Assembly (NCBI GenBank): GCA_963989385.1
Contig: OZ022507.1
Span: forward strand, 58,539,400 to 58,603,399
Direction of reading: 5' to 3'
From: Ctena decussata
Taxonomy: Eukaryota > Mollusca > Bivalvia > Lucinida > Lucinidae
DNA length: 64,000 nt
The notes below the pieces were generated by a model. That model saw only the letters and a list, made by a program, of their open reading frames with translations. It made no database searches and was not told the origin of the DNA. The position numbers were made by a program, and so were the translations under genes. Positions within the stretch are counted from its first letter, which is position 1. Each line of letters begins with the position of its first letter. Shown here piece by piece: positions 11,553 to 24,281 of the stretch.

Positions 11553-12014
11553 ATTAGAGACATTTTTGCAGTGTCTTATTACTACAATTTAGGCTTTAAA
11601 TAGCACCCCCCTCCCCCTTTTCATAAAATGCAAGGCCCCCAGAGCATTTAATATGATTAATATGGGCGGTAGTTGCTACTTTTATGCATCCGTAATAATC
11701 AGGATCTTCATATCTAAAGCATGTACCAGTAATAATTAGGATCTTTATGTAATAGAGAAGACAAAGCATGTTTCAGTGTACTTTTGTGTAGGTAGTCTGG
11801 AAAATGAATGAAGAGAGACCCATCATTGCAGCTATATCCTTTGTCTGGTCTTATGACTTCTTTGATGTTTGTCCCAGATTGAAAACAGTCAACATAAAAC
11901 TCTTGTGAAGTTTAGTATGTAATCAGACAGACTTTACATACAATGCAGATGAGGGAGTTCATAATGAACCACCTCATCTGGAATACACTGTTGATCTCCA
12001 AATGGAGGAAACAT

Positions 12015-13181
12015 TTTTATCCCCCGACCGAAAGGTTCGGGGGATATAGCGATGAGCCTGGCGTCCGTCCGTCCGTCCGTCCGTCCGTCCGTAAACATTT
12101 TTCTTGTCCGCTCTATATCTTGAATACCCTTTGGAATATTTTCATGATACTTCACAGTTATGTAGAACAGGTCATGACGATCTGTTGCGAACAAGAATGG
12201 TAACTCTTGCTATTGTACTTTTTGAATTATCTCCCCTTTGGTGATTTTTTGGCAGATTCGTGTCCGCTCTGTAACTTGAATACCCTTTGGAATATTTTCA
12301 TGATACTTCACAGAAATGTAGAACAGGTCATGACAATGTGTCCCAAACAAGAATGACAACTCTTGCTTTCTTACTTTTTGAGTTATTTCCCCTTGATAGT
12401 TTTAGGTGTGATTTTTTGGCAGATTCGTGTCCGCTCTATAACTAGAATACCCTTTGGAATATTCTCATGATACTTCACAGATATGTAGAACAGGTCATGA
12501 TGGTGTGTCGCGAACAAGAATGACAACTCTTGTTTTTTTACTTTTTGAGTTATTTCCCCTTGATCATTTTAGGTGCGATTTCGTTTCCGCTCTATAACTT
12601 GAATACCTTTTGAAATATTTTGGTGATACTTCACAGATATGTAGAACAGGTCATGACGATGTGTCGCGAACAAGAATGACAACTCCTGCTTTCTTACTTT
12701 TTGAGTTATTTCCCCTAGATGGTTTAAGGTGTGATTTTGTGTCCGCTCTATAACTTGAATACCTTTTGGAATATTTTCATGATACTTTACAGATATGTAG
12801 AACAGGTCATGATGATGTGTCGCGAACAAGAATGACAACTCTTGCTTTCTTACTTTTGGAGTTATTTCCCTTTGATGATTTTAGGTGTCCGCTCCATAGC
12901 TTGAATACCTTTTGAAATATTTTCATGATACTTCACAGATATGCAGAACAGGTCATGACAATTTGTCTCATACATGAATGATAACTCTTGCTTTTATACT
13001 CTGTGAGTTATTTCCCTTTGGTAGTTTGAGCTGCTGTTTGAGTCTCTGCTCCATATCTGTATAACCCTGGCCAACTCCAGAATTTAAATAACCGTGTACC
13101 TTTTAGAATATTGATGATCATGCTGTGATATCTTATCAGTGTTCCTAACTCTCTCTGACCCCTCCACATTCCCGCACCTCC

Positions 13182-13212
<31 letters not shown>

Positions 13213-13566
13213 AAAAAAAAATGTTTTTTTTTTTTCCAGATTTGGATTCTTTGTCCAAATTCACTTACTAGAGAGCTCAAAATTAGGTTTGTGGGGCTTG
13301 TACTTTAGAAGTTATTCACACATTTTGAAAGTTGAATGTATTGTATGCTATACATTTGTGTATATGGTGGCTGTTTGAGATATTACCTGTTTTTAGCAGT
13401 CAAGCATACTGTTTTAGTCTGAGTGTTAGACAATCATGCATCTGGTAACAGTTAATGTCAATCAGAAGCATAAAAGAATGACAATATATTACCAATATGT
13501 GTTTTGAACTGCACCATTTTTACCAAGGCCCATGGGGGTCTTCGGTCGGGGGATTTGCCATCTCCT
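12015..13566 (+). mobile_element. H4: tandem-repeat element, CCCCGACC ends
   Basis: Starts with hairpin CCCCGACC-GAAA-GGTTCGGGG, then GATATAGCGATG and (CGTC)n. About six monomers of 150-165 bp follow, each with TAACTTGAATACC, GGAATATTTTCATGATACTT and TTTTTGAGTTATTTCCC. It ends near GTCTTCGGTCGGGGGATTTG, which echoes its start in part. A C/A/T homopolymer run sits at 13178-13236. Confidence 0.75.
13178..13236. repeat. C-run, A-run, T-run block
   Basis: More than 20 C, then about 19 A, ATG, and about 13 T in direct succession, inside H4. Confidence 0.9.
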
Positions 13567-14299
13567 CTGATGGCTATTTTTGAAATATTTGCTGACCTAG
13601 GATTTTGTCTGCTTTTTGGCAAATTAGTAATTTCTTTAAGAACATTGCTTCCTTCAAATGAAAATGACAGTCAAAACTTGTTATTGTCCTTTCATGGGAT
13701 GTTCTTATAAACTTCTGGGATGAAGGACAGTGCAAACCCTGATTAGACTGATTTGGATAGACTGCATTGTTAACCCAGGAATTTGTGTTTTACTAATTAG
13801 TGTTTTACTGTAGATGGGACAGAATCATTGATGATACGTTGATTGAGATGATCTCCTTTCAAGCTCGTTGCATCATCTCAAAGGAAAAATGTTCATAAAT
13901 TTTGGAGGTCTGTAATATCTATAGTCTTTTGCAGACTCTTTGATGTATTAAGTTTAAAAAGTTCTTTGTATGCATTAGTTGTACTTTAATCATTCAGTTT
14001 GGCAAAAACTTTATTATTATCTTCTGTTGTGATGGAATAAATTAGCCGCAAATGTTTTCTGTAGTTATATAATAAATTAATATGGTAGGTGTGATGGAAT
14101 TAATCCGCATTATCTCACATAACAATGAAGATGCTTTGAAATGCAGCCAAGGTGGTCTTTTGGGAAATTGGCATAAGAGGTATCCCTGTCTGTTTATGTG
14201 TCTTTATCTACATGAAACATTTGGATTAAATATTGATAGAAACATTCATTACTTTTATGTTGGCAGCCGAAGCTTTGTTATGAGATATTAATAATATTT

Positions 14300-14511
14300 G
14301 AGCCGTGACACTAGAAAACCAACAAAGTGGCATTTTCACCCGCCCAGTCTGATCAGAGTCTCTGCTGTGTGCTTAAAGGGTTCCCAAGGGTCTAAGCTAG
14401 CTCCATGCGGACAGCAAAGATTATGATCATACTAGGCAGATGCCCAGACTGATCTGAGTCTTCGCTGTTCGCACATCCCACTTTGTTGTTTTTCTCGTGT
14501 CGTGGCTCATA
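14300..14511. mobile_element. MITE-C copy
   Basis: Ends GAGCCGTGACACTAGAAAAC and CTCGTGTCGTGGCTC face each other, with two mirrored GATCAGACT / AGTCTGATC blocks inside. Confidence 0.75.
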
Positions 14512-15477
14512 TGAGTTATGGCTGGAACAGTTTCCACAATCTAGACACCATCTAGATTGAAGGCCTCTTATTAGTCCACTGACATAATCAAGAGCGACTG
14601 GAATCATGATTTTATGACTATTTGAAGAAGAAACAGAATCCTGGGACTGGACAGCATACTAGATACACTGAGATTTCCATTGTACAGAACTGAGTGAGTG
14701 AGAGTTCATTCACACCTGTAGGCCAACTCGCAGCCACTGTGGGGTTGCAGTTAAAAGACTTTTTCAACAAATTGAGTTCAATGAAGTGAACATGAAGCTG
14801 CAACAAAACAGAATGTCTAGTAAATTTAAGTGAGATTGCATGCATAGAGAATGCATATGAATGTCATTCTTGATCTGTTGATTGAGTCAAGAGTCATTGA
14901 GGGAGTGAGTCTTACAGAGGACTGTCAGAGAACATATAAGTGACATACTGCAGGGCAAAAGACTAATAGGGGTCAGTCACTCACGTCCTCTAAATTTTGG
15001 ATTTTGGTTCTATGTTTTAATAGAAAATGCTTTTGGGTAGTCTTTGTCTCTGCCATCTCACAGTGATGTTGGTGATGAGTTGGTTGAACTTCTGTATATA
15101 TGGGCGAGGGAAGCCAAGTTCATTTGTGGGAAAACTGCAGAAATGTAAGGTTATACCTAGACTTTCTTCAGCTGAAGATGTTGGATTTTTTCTTTTTATT
15201 TATTTTTTCCTTGTCCCTCTCTGATACTTTTGTACCTGACTCAACATCTTGTTGAAGATGTTGGAGCCAGGAGTATATTTTAGAGAGAAGTAAAATTTGA
15301 TTTGTAACATATGAAAAATAGGAATAAGAGAATTTCTAACATCTTCAACTGAAATCAGTCTAGCTTATATCTAGGTAGTTAGCTTCCTGATCCAGATTGT
15401 GTGAGAGATCAGTTACAGGAAAGGATAGGGAAATTAATTTATATATTTTCTCTAATTAATAAGCACCGCCTCTCTAA

Positions 15478-15677
15478 NNNNNNNNNNNNNNNNNNNNNNN
15501 NNNNNNNNNNNNNNNNNNNNNNNNNNNNNNNNNNNNNNNNNNNNNNNNNNNNNNNNNNNNNNNNNNNNNNNNNNNNNNNNNNNNNNNNNNNNNNNNNNNN
15601 NNNNNNNNNNNNNNNNNNNNNNNNNNNNNNNNNNNNNNNNNNNNNNNNNNNNNNNNNNNNNNNNNNNNNNNNNNNNN
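15478..15677. other. Assembly gap (200 N)
   Basis: Exactly 200 undetermined bases. The sequences on its two sides are near-duplicates of each other (see finding), so the real gap length is unknown. Confidence 0.97.
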
Positions 15678-16171
15678 TGAACTTCTGCACATGCTTGAGG
15701 GAAACCAAGTTCATTTGTGGGAAAACTACAGAAATGGAAGTTTATATCCAGGTAGTTAGCTTCATGATTCAGATTGTGTGAGAAGTAGCACAGAGATCAG
15801 TTACAAGAAAGGATAAGGAAATTTATTTATTTATTTTCTCTAATAAGCACCTCCTCTCTAATAAATGCCCCCTCACTTATGTTATGAAAGAGTGGCCAAA
15901 CTACACTACAAGACTTAGTGGCTTCAGATGACCAAAATGCCCATATTTTGTCTCAAGAATGTGATTTATAACACTTGTGAGTGCAAGGCACCCTAGGCAT
16001 TCATTAGAAGTAAAACACTATAGATGTCTTTCATAATACAAGATCAGTAAGCATTTGAGGCAGAAAAGTAATTTTGAGCTGAAATTTGTGACAGTTTAAG
16101 CTTTCATAAAAGTCCACTTGAAAATAATTTACTTCCCAGAAGAACTAAAGGACTAACCACAAGTATTCAGA

Positions 16172-16440
16172 GGGCCGGGTAGCGCAATCGGTAGGGCACC
16201 TGACTCGTAAGTCAGAGGTCCTGGGTTCGAATCCTGGTCTGGCCACATACTTTCGTTTCTCCTTCCGCTGATTCAAGAAGGGCAGTTGTCAGTTACTGGC
16301 GAAAGTATGTGCACTTAGTACTGGTTAACCGCTTAGGAGGTCTAAGCCTGCCCAGGAATAGTGTGGTTAGGTTAACTGACCGTCCCGACATGACCTTAGT
16401 TGTTTACCGTGGACGTTAAGCATCAAATCAACCAACCAAC
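16172..16440 (+). mobile_element. SINE-A, full length with target duplication
   Basis: Forward copy with intact-looking pol III boxes: A box TAGCGCAATCGG at 16180-16191 and B box GGTTCGAATCC at 16224-16234. The body and an AACC-repeat tail follow. It is flanked by AAGTATTCAGA at 16161-16171 and 16441-16451. The body resembles the V-SINE or Meta-SINE groups described from molluscs, but I cannot assign it exactly. Confidence 0.93.
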
Positions 16441-17456
16441 AAGTATTCAGAAACAAGACAGTAATTAAACATTCCAAAATTACTGTGAATATGTTTCAGT
16501 CTTTTGAAATTCAGCTGTGAGATAGGCTTTTGCCTTCTGAAATAGTCTCAAAGATTTAGATCCATCTTAGAAGATGGATCTAGAATTTTGGGATTGTTTT
16601 GGAAGGGAAAACACCCTACCTTATAATCAAAGAAATTCGGTTAAATCTCTCATCGTTGAATTAGAGTGTACAAGCAAACATCATAGTCCAAGATTAGTCT
16701 GTTCGTAAAAAGGATCTGATCAGGTTCTGCACTGCTTGCCATGTTTCTGGCACCTTACAGGATAAAATGTTTTTAGTATATTACAACAAAAACAAGGTTG
16801 CTGAATACTTCTGGTAATGACTGGATCCTAGAAACCATGAGCTGAAGGCTCTGATGGAGCTTGTAAGGATAAGCAGGCTGGAGCTGTAATATCAGGCAGC
16901 TTAAAAGCAGGCTATGTTGACCATTGTTCGGCATTGTCCATCAGCATTTTCAGGTATTTTCTCCAAGTCACTGTGACAGTGAGAATCATGGATTTGAGGA
17001 GCAGATAATAGCTAAGATGGTTGCCGTCCAAAATTCACAATGGCAGTCACCGTGACCCCCATATTTGGAAAAAGGCATTCAGACTCCTGGCCTTCTTCTC
17101 CAGAACGACTGGAGTGGTTTGGCTGATATTCTGCAGTTAACATAAGGGGCACATCCCTATGTAAAGTAATTAAAAAATAATCCCAGTAGGATCGTAAATA
17201 GTCTTTCAGTGGGTGGGGTAAATTTCGGAAAAATGCCATAAGCTTTCAAACGCCTGAACTGAAAATGTGTTGAAACACATGCAATAGGAGTTTAACCTTA
17301 GTACCTTGAGCTTAAAGTAATGGAATGAGAATGGAATTGTACCGTAAGTAATTGCAGAGCAGCGAGACAACAGAAGCAAAAATGTATTAACATTCCATGC
17401 TGATATAGTTATGTTATTGCTTTTGCAGAATTGTACCAGACAGCAAGTGAAGACAG

Positions 17457-17670
17457 GCAAAGTTTAAAACAGGGAATGGAATGGAGTGTTAGGCTTAAGT
17501 TCTGCCATATTCCACATGTTTGGGATGGTACTTGTACAATAAAGAATTTGCTCTCTCTCTCTGAGGGAGCAAATGCTTCACTGTAAGAGTACCATCCCAG
17601 GAGGCTCTGGGAGCAAAATGTAGTCAGTGGAATGTAGATTAACTTGTTCATTTCCATGTTTTAACTTTGC
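17457..17670. mobile_element. TTTAAAAC palindromic MITE, copy 2
   Basis: Ends GCAAAGTTTAAAACA and TGTTTTAACTTTGC (one base lost) enclose GGAATGGAATGGAGTG and a central GAATTTGCTCTCTC/GAGGGAGCAAAT. Its middle shares wording with MITE-A, which suggests relatedness. Confidence 0.65.
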
Positions 17671-17813
17671 AGTAAAGACATTGCTGAGGTCTTGATGCAT
17701 CACATGAGCCCAAAATTGATAGAGCAGAAAATGCCTGTCAAACACTGCAGACCCCAATCAGACTTCAGGAGCAGTTGAGGGATCAGTGATGTGAGATACT
17801 ACTTCCTGTTTAA

Positions 17814-17975
17814 CAATATTTCAGTCATATGAGGAAAATTGGAGGATTATAATGAATGGCCATGTGCAGTGAAACTCTGTTTACGTTTGGAAAGAATTCC
17901 GCCTCAAGCCAGATTGGGACCTATGACTGCTAGATCGGCAGACCAGCGCTTAACCCACTGACACTTACCAGGTCC
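17814..17975 (-). mobile_element. SINE-B, diverged
   Basis: Reverse-strand copy. GTCAGTGGGTTAAGCGCTGG is followed by GATCTAGCAGTCATAGG and then the body shared with the 59564 and 45045 copies. Confidence 0.65.
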
Positions 17976-18465
17976 CATTGAGGAGCAGTTGAATCAGGTC
18001 TGCACTGTTAGATATTCAGCCAACAGTTGTATAATGAAATACAGTTGGGCAAGGAATTTTGAGCTCCAATTAAGCCAAAATTGTTAGGAAAAGAAATAGA
18101 TTTCTGAACTGGTTTACCAAACAAGATTTTTGTTGAGACTCTCCCAGTTTAAGGACTAAATCACCTTGTGGTTTACCACAACGTATTGTTGTTCATGGAT
18201 GAAAAACTTGACAATTTGGACAAGGACTGGGTTGTTTTTAATTGTATGGTTTTTCTTTGAAACTGAAAATAAAATTACCTCATGACCTGTAGTACAGAAA
18301 AAAACATAAGTAAGATTGCTTAAATAAACAAGTTCAGCTGATTCAGAAGTTTTCATAAAGTGAACTGTGGAAAACTTTCTTTTTGTCTTTTTCTTTGCAA
18401 ACTTACTGGTCTGGGGATTTCATTAGCATAGCCTTTATGGGCATGTTTGTACATCGAGTTCACAA

Positions 18466-18600
18466 GTGTCAGTGAGTGAGTGAACTTGGGTTTACTGTCT
18501 TACCAACATATTGGTAATACGGAGACAGGACCTTGTTTTAAAGTCTCTTCCAAAAGACTGGTGAATCAGGGGATCAAATTTACAATCCCTGGTTTGGTAG
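18466..18600 (-). mobile_element. SINE-C, reverse copy
   Basis: Reverse complement of the same wording, beginning AGTGAGTGAGTGAACTTGGG and continuing through GGAGACAGGACCTTG. No clear target duplication. Confidence 0.6.
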
Positions 18601-18829
18601 TTGCAAGTAATTTACTACACTGGACAAATTACTTTTATTATTAAGGCATAATTAAGAAAACTATTGCACTACACAATCATGACTTAATCGATTTATGTCT
18701 TTTCAATCTATTAAACAATATCTATTAAGTGTATCCCACCATTTAAATCACTGATCATCATTCTCCATTCACAATAGTGTTCTAGTGCTTTGCATGTGTG
18801 TGTGTGTTTCAATCTAGTCATAATGGAAC

Positions 18830-19312
18830 AGAACAGAACTTTATTGCATATAAAACGCAGGCCACACACAGGTGGCATAAGAGCATGCACATACATGTAT
18901 ACAAACATATAGCATGTAAAAATAGACATATTCAAACATGACGTACATATATGGAAAGGAAAAGAAAAGAAAAAAAAAAAACGAAAAAAAACACTTAATT
19001 ACCACTTGAAAACTTCTTCATTATAATTTCTGTAAAATTGGATAATTTGATGAGAAGTTTAACATTTTCAGTAGATAATAGTTCCTTAAATTTAATTTAT
19101 TGGGATTTTTATAGAAATATGGTTTTAAAAATTGCTTTCTATCTGAATTAAAATGAGTACATATAAAAAGATAATGAAGTTTGTCACCAATATCATTTTT
19201 ATCACATAAATTGCATTTTCTGTGCTCTAATGGGATATTTTCCTGGCGACCAGTTTCAACTGGAAGCCTATGGTTACTCAATCTGAACTTTAGCAAAGTA
19301 GAACAGTGTTTT
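18830..19312 (-). mobile_element. LINE 3' end: RT C-terminal tail plus 3' UTR
   Basis: On the reverse strand 19021-19296 is open for about 91 codons. It has LKFRLSNHRLPVETGR, then RKCNLCDKNDIGDKLHYLF and ICTHF, the Cys-x2-Cys...Tyr-x3-Cys-type C-terminal segment found after the reverse transcriptase of many LINEs. Downstream (lower coordinates) come an A/T-rich 3' UTR, AATAAAGTTCTGTTCTGTTC and the element end. All of the polymerase and endonuclease is missing, and the 5' edge coincides with H5 (from 19313). This is a dead fragment, and the clade is not assigned. Confidence 0.75.
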
Positions 19313-20987
19313 TAGCTCACCTGAGCACGAAGTGCTCAAGGTGAGGTATTGTGATCGGTCTTTGTCCGTCGTCCGGCGTCCGTCGTCCGGTCGTGCGTCC
19401 GGCGTCAACTTTTGCTTTAAACAACTTCTTCTCCAAAACTGCTAGCCGGATTTCAAAATAATTTCACAGAAATGTTCCTTGGGGGACTCTCTACCAAAAT
19501 TGCTCAAATGGTTCCGCTCCGCTGAACAATATGGCCGCCAGAGCTAAAAATAGAAAAACCTTTAAACGACTTCTCCTCCAAAACTGCTGGGCAGATTTTG
19601 AAATAATTTCACAGAAATGTTCCTTAGGAGACCCTTTACCAAAATTGCTCAAAGGGTTCCGCTCCGCTGAACAATATGGCCGCCAGAGCTAAAAATAGAA
19701 AAAAAACTTTAAACGACTTCTCCTCCAAAACTGCTGGGCCGATTTTAAAATAATTTCACAGAAATGTTCTTTAGGACACCCTCTACCAAAATTGCTCAAA
19801 CGGTTCCGCTCCGCTGAACAATATGGCCGCCAGAGCTAAAAATAGAAAAACCTTTAAACGACTTCTCCTCCAAAACTGCTGGGCCTATTTTGAAACAATT
19901 TCACAGAAATGTTCCTTAGGAGACCCTCTACCAAAATTGCTCAAACGGTTCTGCCCCACTGAACAATATGGCCACCAGAGCTAAAAATAGAAAAAAGCTT
20001 TAAACATCATCGTTTCTAAAGCCAATGGCTCGATTTCAAAAAAATTTCACAGAAATGTTTTACTCATGGCTCTGACCAAAAATTGCTCAGACGGTTCCGC
20101 TCCGCTGAACAAAATGGCCGCCAGAGCTAAAAATAGAAATAAATCTTAGAATGGCACAGAGGGCACAGTTATGATCCAATCATCATGAAACTTTGTCAGA
20201 ATGTTTATCTTAATGAAATCTAGACCATCTTCGAAACTGGGTCATGTGGGGTCAAAAACTAGGTCACTGGGTCAAATCTTAGAAAAACCTTGTGCACACT
20301 CTAGAGGGCACAGTTATGATCCAATCTTCATGAAACTTTGTCAGAATGTTTATTTATATAAAATCTAGGCCAAATTTGAATCTGAGTCATGTGGGGTCAA
20401 AAACTAGGTCACTAGGTCAAATATTAGAAAAACCTCATGTATACTCTAGAGGGCACAGTTATGATCCTATCTACGTGAAACATTGTCAGAATGTTTACTT
20501 TCATGAAATTTATACCAGATTTGAAACTGGGCCATGTCAGGTCAAAAACTAGGTCACTAGGTCAGTTCTTAGAAAAACAGTGTGAACGCTTTTGAGGACA
20601 CAGTTTTGTTCTAATCGTCATGAGACTTTGTCAGAATGTTTGTCTCCAACGAATCTGGACCAAGGGTGCAACTTGGTCATGTTGGGTCAAAAAGTAGGTC
20701 ACTAGGTTAAACCTTAGAAAAACATTGTGTACACTCTAGAAGGCACAGTTCAGATAACTTTGCCAGAATGTTCATATCCAAGAAATCTAGACCAGGTTTG
20801 GAACTGGGTCATGTAGGGTCAAAATCTAGGTCATTAGGATAAATCTTATAAAAACCTTAGGTACACAATAAAGGGTTCATTTTCCATTTAATCTTTGTGA
20901 AACTCTGTCAGTCATATGGATGTCTCTGAGGTTAAGTTCACAGGATATTCAGGTGAGCGATCCAGGGCCATCATGGCCCTCTTGTTT
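19313..20987 (+). mobile_element. H5: two-core tandem-repeat element
   Basis: 5' hairpin CTCACC...GAGCAC-GAA-GTGCTC...GGTGAG, then TATTGTGATCGG and a CGTCCG-rich block. Five monomers of about 143 bp follow (each with CAAAACTGCTGG, CGGTTCCGCTCCGCTGAAC, ATGGCCGCCAGAGC). They are followed by about five of a different monomer of about 148 bp (each with ATGAAACTTTGTCAGAATGT and GGTCAAAAACTAGGTCAC). It ends AGGGCCA-TCA-TGGCCCT followed by CTTGTTT. Confidence 0.82.
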
Positions 20988-21168
20988 ATTTAATTTGATT
21001 AAATAATTGAGCATCCAGGGGCACGGCGGTTCAGCAGAACCAATTCATGGCTTCATCACCTTGCATCTGTGAGTTTGTCGTCAATTGTCTGTTAGGTGTC
21101 TTTGCTGGACATTCTTGCTCTTCAAGACTCTGCAGCTGGATTGCATGCATGGATTAAAGGAGTACATT

Positions 21169-21396
21169 AACCCGTTTTAGACCGGATACGCGTTTTGGGG
21201 ACATTATGCAAACAGTGCAGACCCAGTTCAGACGCCGCAAAACGCGGCGTCTGATCAGGGCCTACATTGTTTGCTTGCAGGAATTTCTATGCAAAGTACA
21301 ATAAAAGTGAAAATATTCACCAGATACCACTAAAACTAGAAATGGGATTACCTGCATGATAAGAATGGACAAGTCCACTGGTCAAAAAAGGGTTAA
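21169..21396. mobile_element. MITE-E copy
   Basis: TTAACCCGTTTTAGACCGGA at one end and AAAAAGGGTTAAC at the other. The centre is AGACGCCGC-AAAA-CGCGGCGTCT. Confidence 0.62.
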
Positions 21397-22441
21397 CAGG
21401 GTCTGGTGTTTTGCTAGATTGACAGCTTGTGAGAGTTATGGTGACGTCAGCTCAGTCTATGAGCGTTAATATTGCTTCTGCAATTCTTTAAATTGAATTG
21501 TGAGAACTTGCATGTTCACAACACACATATGTAGCAGGGAAATCAGAAGATACAGGAAAGGTTAAGCTTTTTCTCAGATCGTGCTCTGGGACGTGTTTAA
21601 TAGAGAAATACAAGTATGTGCATTTAAGATGTTCATGAACCAGGCTGATTGGAGAAAATAATAGGCTTAGATTTATCACTATCTTCTCAATAAATTTGCC
21701 TTATTTGACAGAACCTTTGAAGTTTGAACTATGCATTGAATTATAAGTGGTATCATGCATTGTGTGGATCTATGTTAGATTGTCTGGCAACCCTGTAACA
21801 TTATTGTGTCTGTTCTGGCTGACCCAGACTGCAAGCCTGTGCATGACCCAGACTTAAAAAGCCCTTAGTTTATCAAGTAGTATGACTACCCTGTTTATGA
21901 TAGAGATGCAGTGTCAGGGTAGACAGCACAAACCCTAGCCTGGCATTCAGCCCTTGTATTTCCTGGCTTTGTGTATGGCAAGGTACATAACCGGTACATT
22001 ACTTTCACAAAGATGTTTTATCACTTGCCCATTCCTGAAATACATTAAATCCAACATCTTTTGAAATGTAGTGTTAGAGTATGATATGTATATTCATTTT
22101 CATGTATTCATTTATGCCATAATGGTCTTGTTTTATTTAATGGACTGACACCAGTCTACACAAACTCCTGTCAGACTGTTCCACAGGAGCTGTCTGACCA
22201 GGATCTGCACTGTCTCCAAGTCAGTGTCTGCACTATCTGCCTGTGATTAGTTTCAGAAAAGAAGCATCTCCAAATAGAAAATCTTAAAGATGAAAGAGTC
22301 CAAATTCTGAAGATAAATTCAGTGGTTGTTTATTATAGAGGAAGTCGAGATATGGCTTTTGCAGTAGCTGTATGGTGATTACCGTAACTACATTTATACA
22401 TTTATTTGGACATCTTGATCTTCCACTGTTGAAAATGGGGG

Positions 22442-22446
<5 letters not shown>

Positions 22447-22473
<27 letters not shown>

Positions 22474-22488
22474 TGGGGGGTGGGGGGT
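22447..22488. repeat. GT microsatellite plus G-run
   Basis: (GT)n of about 13 units followed by GGGGGGTGGGGGG. Confidence 0.85.
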
Positions 22489-23411
22489 CACTGATTTCCT
22501 AACCAATTATCGATAGCTCATAAAAATTGGTATACATTTGAAAGTCAACAGATCCATGTGATCTAGGACTTCACTGATTGCTCTGGTATTATGTTATACT
22601 TGGATGTATCATGGTATTCAGTCTAATGATTATGTGTTAGTGTAAAATAAGCAGTAGGCTTCTCTCTTTATCAGATTTAGCATACTTAATTTGTATCTTG
22701 GATATTGAAAGTGATACAGCATATATGGAGCTTCTGTTCAATCAAAATAAACAAACTTGAGGCTGTAAGTTCCAGCAAGAAGTGAGGAAAAGTCAGTTGG
22801 TGTAAGATAGGGAAATTTCACCTGCAACTAGGGTTGAGGCTTGCCAACCCCTTGGGCGAGATTTCCCTATCCTGCATTGACTGCATGACTCATGATTCTT
22901 AACGACAAATTGTAGCCTACATCATCAGCACTTAACGTCATTAACATTCATGAACAGACATTTAAGGCTTACAATTTTGGGAATTGATTGTATACATCTT
23001 ACAGGACTCTGTATATATGAGGGATGGCCTTGAATAAAACATGGCCTTGAAATTTTTGTATTATATCTGTGGAGCCAACTGACTGTGATGACTCAACGTG
23101 GCATCTGTGCAGCCCATTTACTGTTATAGTGTAAAATATAGAATGGAGTTGAATGTCTAGGGCTTTTAAGTGGTCACACAATATAGTTTTGTTCTGAAAT
23201 GAAATAAAATAAAAAAATCCTTATTTGATCCTTATTTCAAGCTCAGTGTATTCAGTTTGTTGACTCCCAGGGCTCTTATATGTGAATGAATCATTGTAAC
23301 ATCTTGGGTTATGAGAAAGCAGTTAATTTTGCCTGTCTGCATTACTGCTTCTGTTAGCCTATGATAAGCAGTAGCTTGACCTGTTGAAGATAGTGATATT
23401 AGAGCTGCAGG

Positions 23412-24281
23412 TTAAAGCAATATTTTGCTTCAGAATTGGCACTCGTTTTACCTGAAAAAACTTCAATCCGCCGATAGAATATACAAATTGATGACAATAG
23501 GCTTCTTTTCCAGGAAATAAAAATCATCTGGAAATCGTTAATTACTAGTTAATTAGGCCATAAAATCTTATCAACAATATTTCCGAATACACTCCGGTTG
23601 TTTCCGCGATCGGTTTATAAATAGTTTTCAAGCATGCGCAAGAAGTTCCAAACAACAATAATGGAGGTAAGTTGATACGGAAGCTGGATTCCTGGTTTTG
23701 TTTCTAACGAGTTTCTCAGTCTCTCGTCCACCTATCTTGTCAAAACTACCTGGGTTTAGTGGAAGACTAGTAAGAGAACATTTCAAGAGTTGAGAAAATG
23801 TGCATTTATTCATTTCTATGTAAAAAAATAAGAAGGAAAAACATCGGAGTTTGGAACTGTGCCGGTCTGGGGCTCCGTAGGGGAAATTTGCAATGGCTGT
23901 TTTCTTTGGGCGAAAAGACCATCTACGAGCTGAAGACTGAGATGTAAGACTGTTTGTGCATGTTTAATTTTTTTCTATGCACGGTTATATGTTTTTTTTC
24001 CGAAGGAAAGAATTATCATACTTAGGTAAACATCTTCATAGTTCGGCTAGCACTACTCGGCGTTACAAGCATCGGCTTTTCGAAAAAAAACAACACCTAA
24101 ATGAAGGTGCAAACTTAGAATACAATCATGACAATTAAACAACCTACTGGAAATGTAGTACTTGTACAGTGCTTATGAGAGTAACGCAAGGGTCACAGAA
24201 GAGATCCACTGTTAGGCCAAACAAAACAAATTTGTTTTTTTAATGAAAAATGTTCAATTTGGAGGCAAAATACTGCTTTAA
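23412..24281. mobile_element. 870-bp TTAA-flanked inverted-repeat element
   Basis: Bounded by TTAA on each side, with terminal repeats AGCAATATTTTGCTTC and GGCAAAATACTGCT (mirrored, few mismatches over about 27 bases). The interior has a TATA-like box and short coding-like wording but no transposase frame. Confidence 0.65.
23615..23666 (+). promoter_or_regulatory. TATA-like box with downstream ATG-GAG/GTAAGT
   Basis: TTTATAAATAG at 23615, GCATGCGC (NRF1-like half) at 23632, then ATGGAG directly before a consensus donor GTAAGT at 23667. It lies within the 870-bp TTAA element. It could be an internal promoter or chance. Confidence 0.25.

Noticed and set aside
12060..12092. CGTC tandem as a separate microsatellite
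   Set aside because: The same CGTC block recurs just after the hairpin in several H elements, so it is part of their head.
16172..16245. tRNA-Thr (CGT) gene
   Set aside because: The tRNA-like sequence is the head of a repeated SINE with a conserved body, tail and target duplication. The anticodon arm does not fit a 5-bp stem with a 7-base loop.
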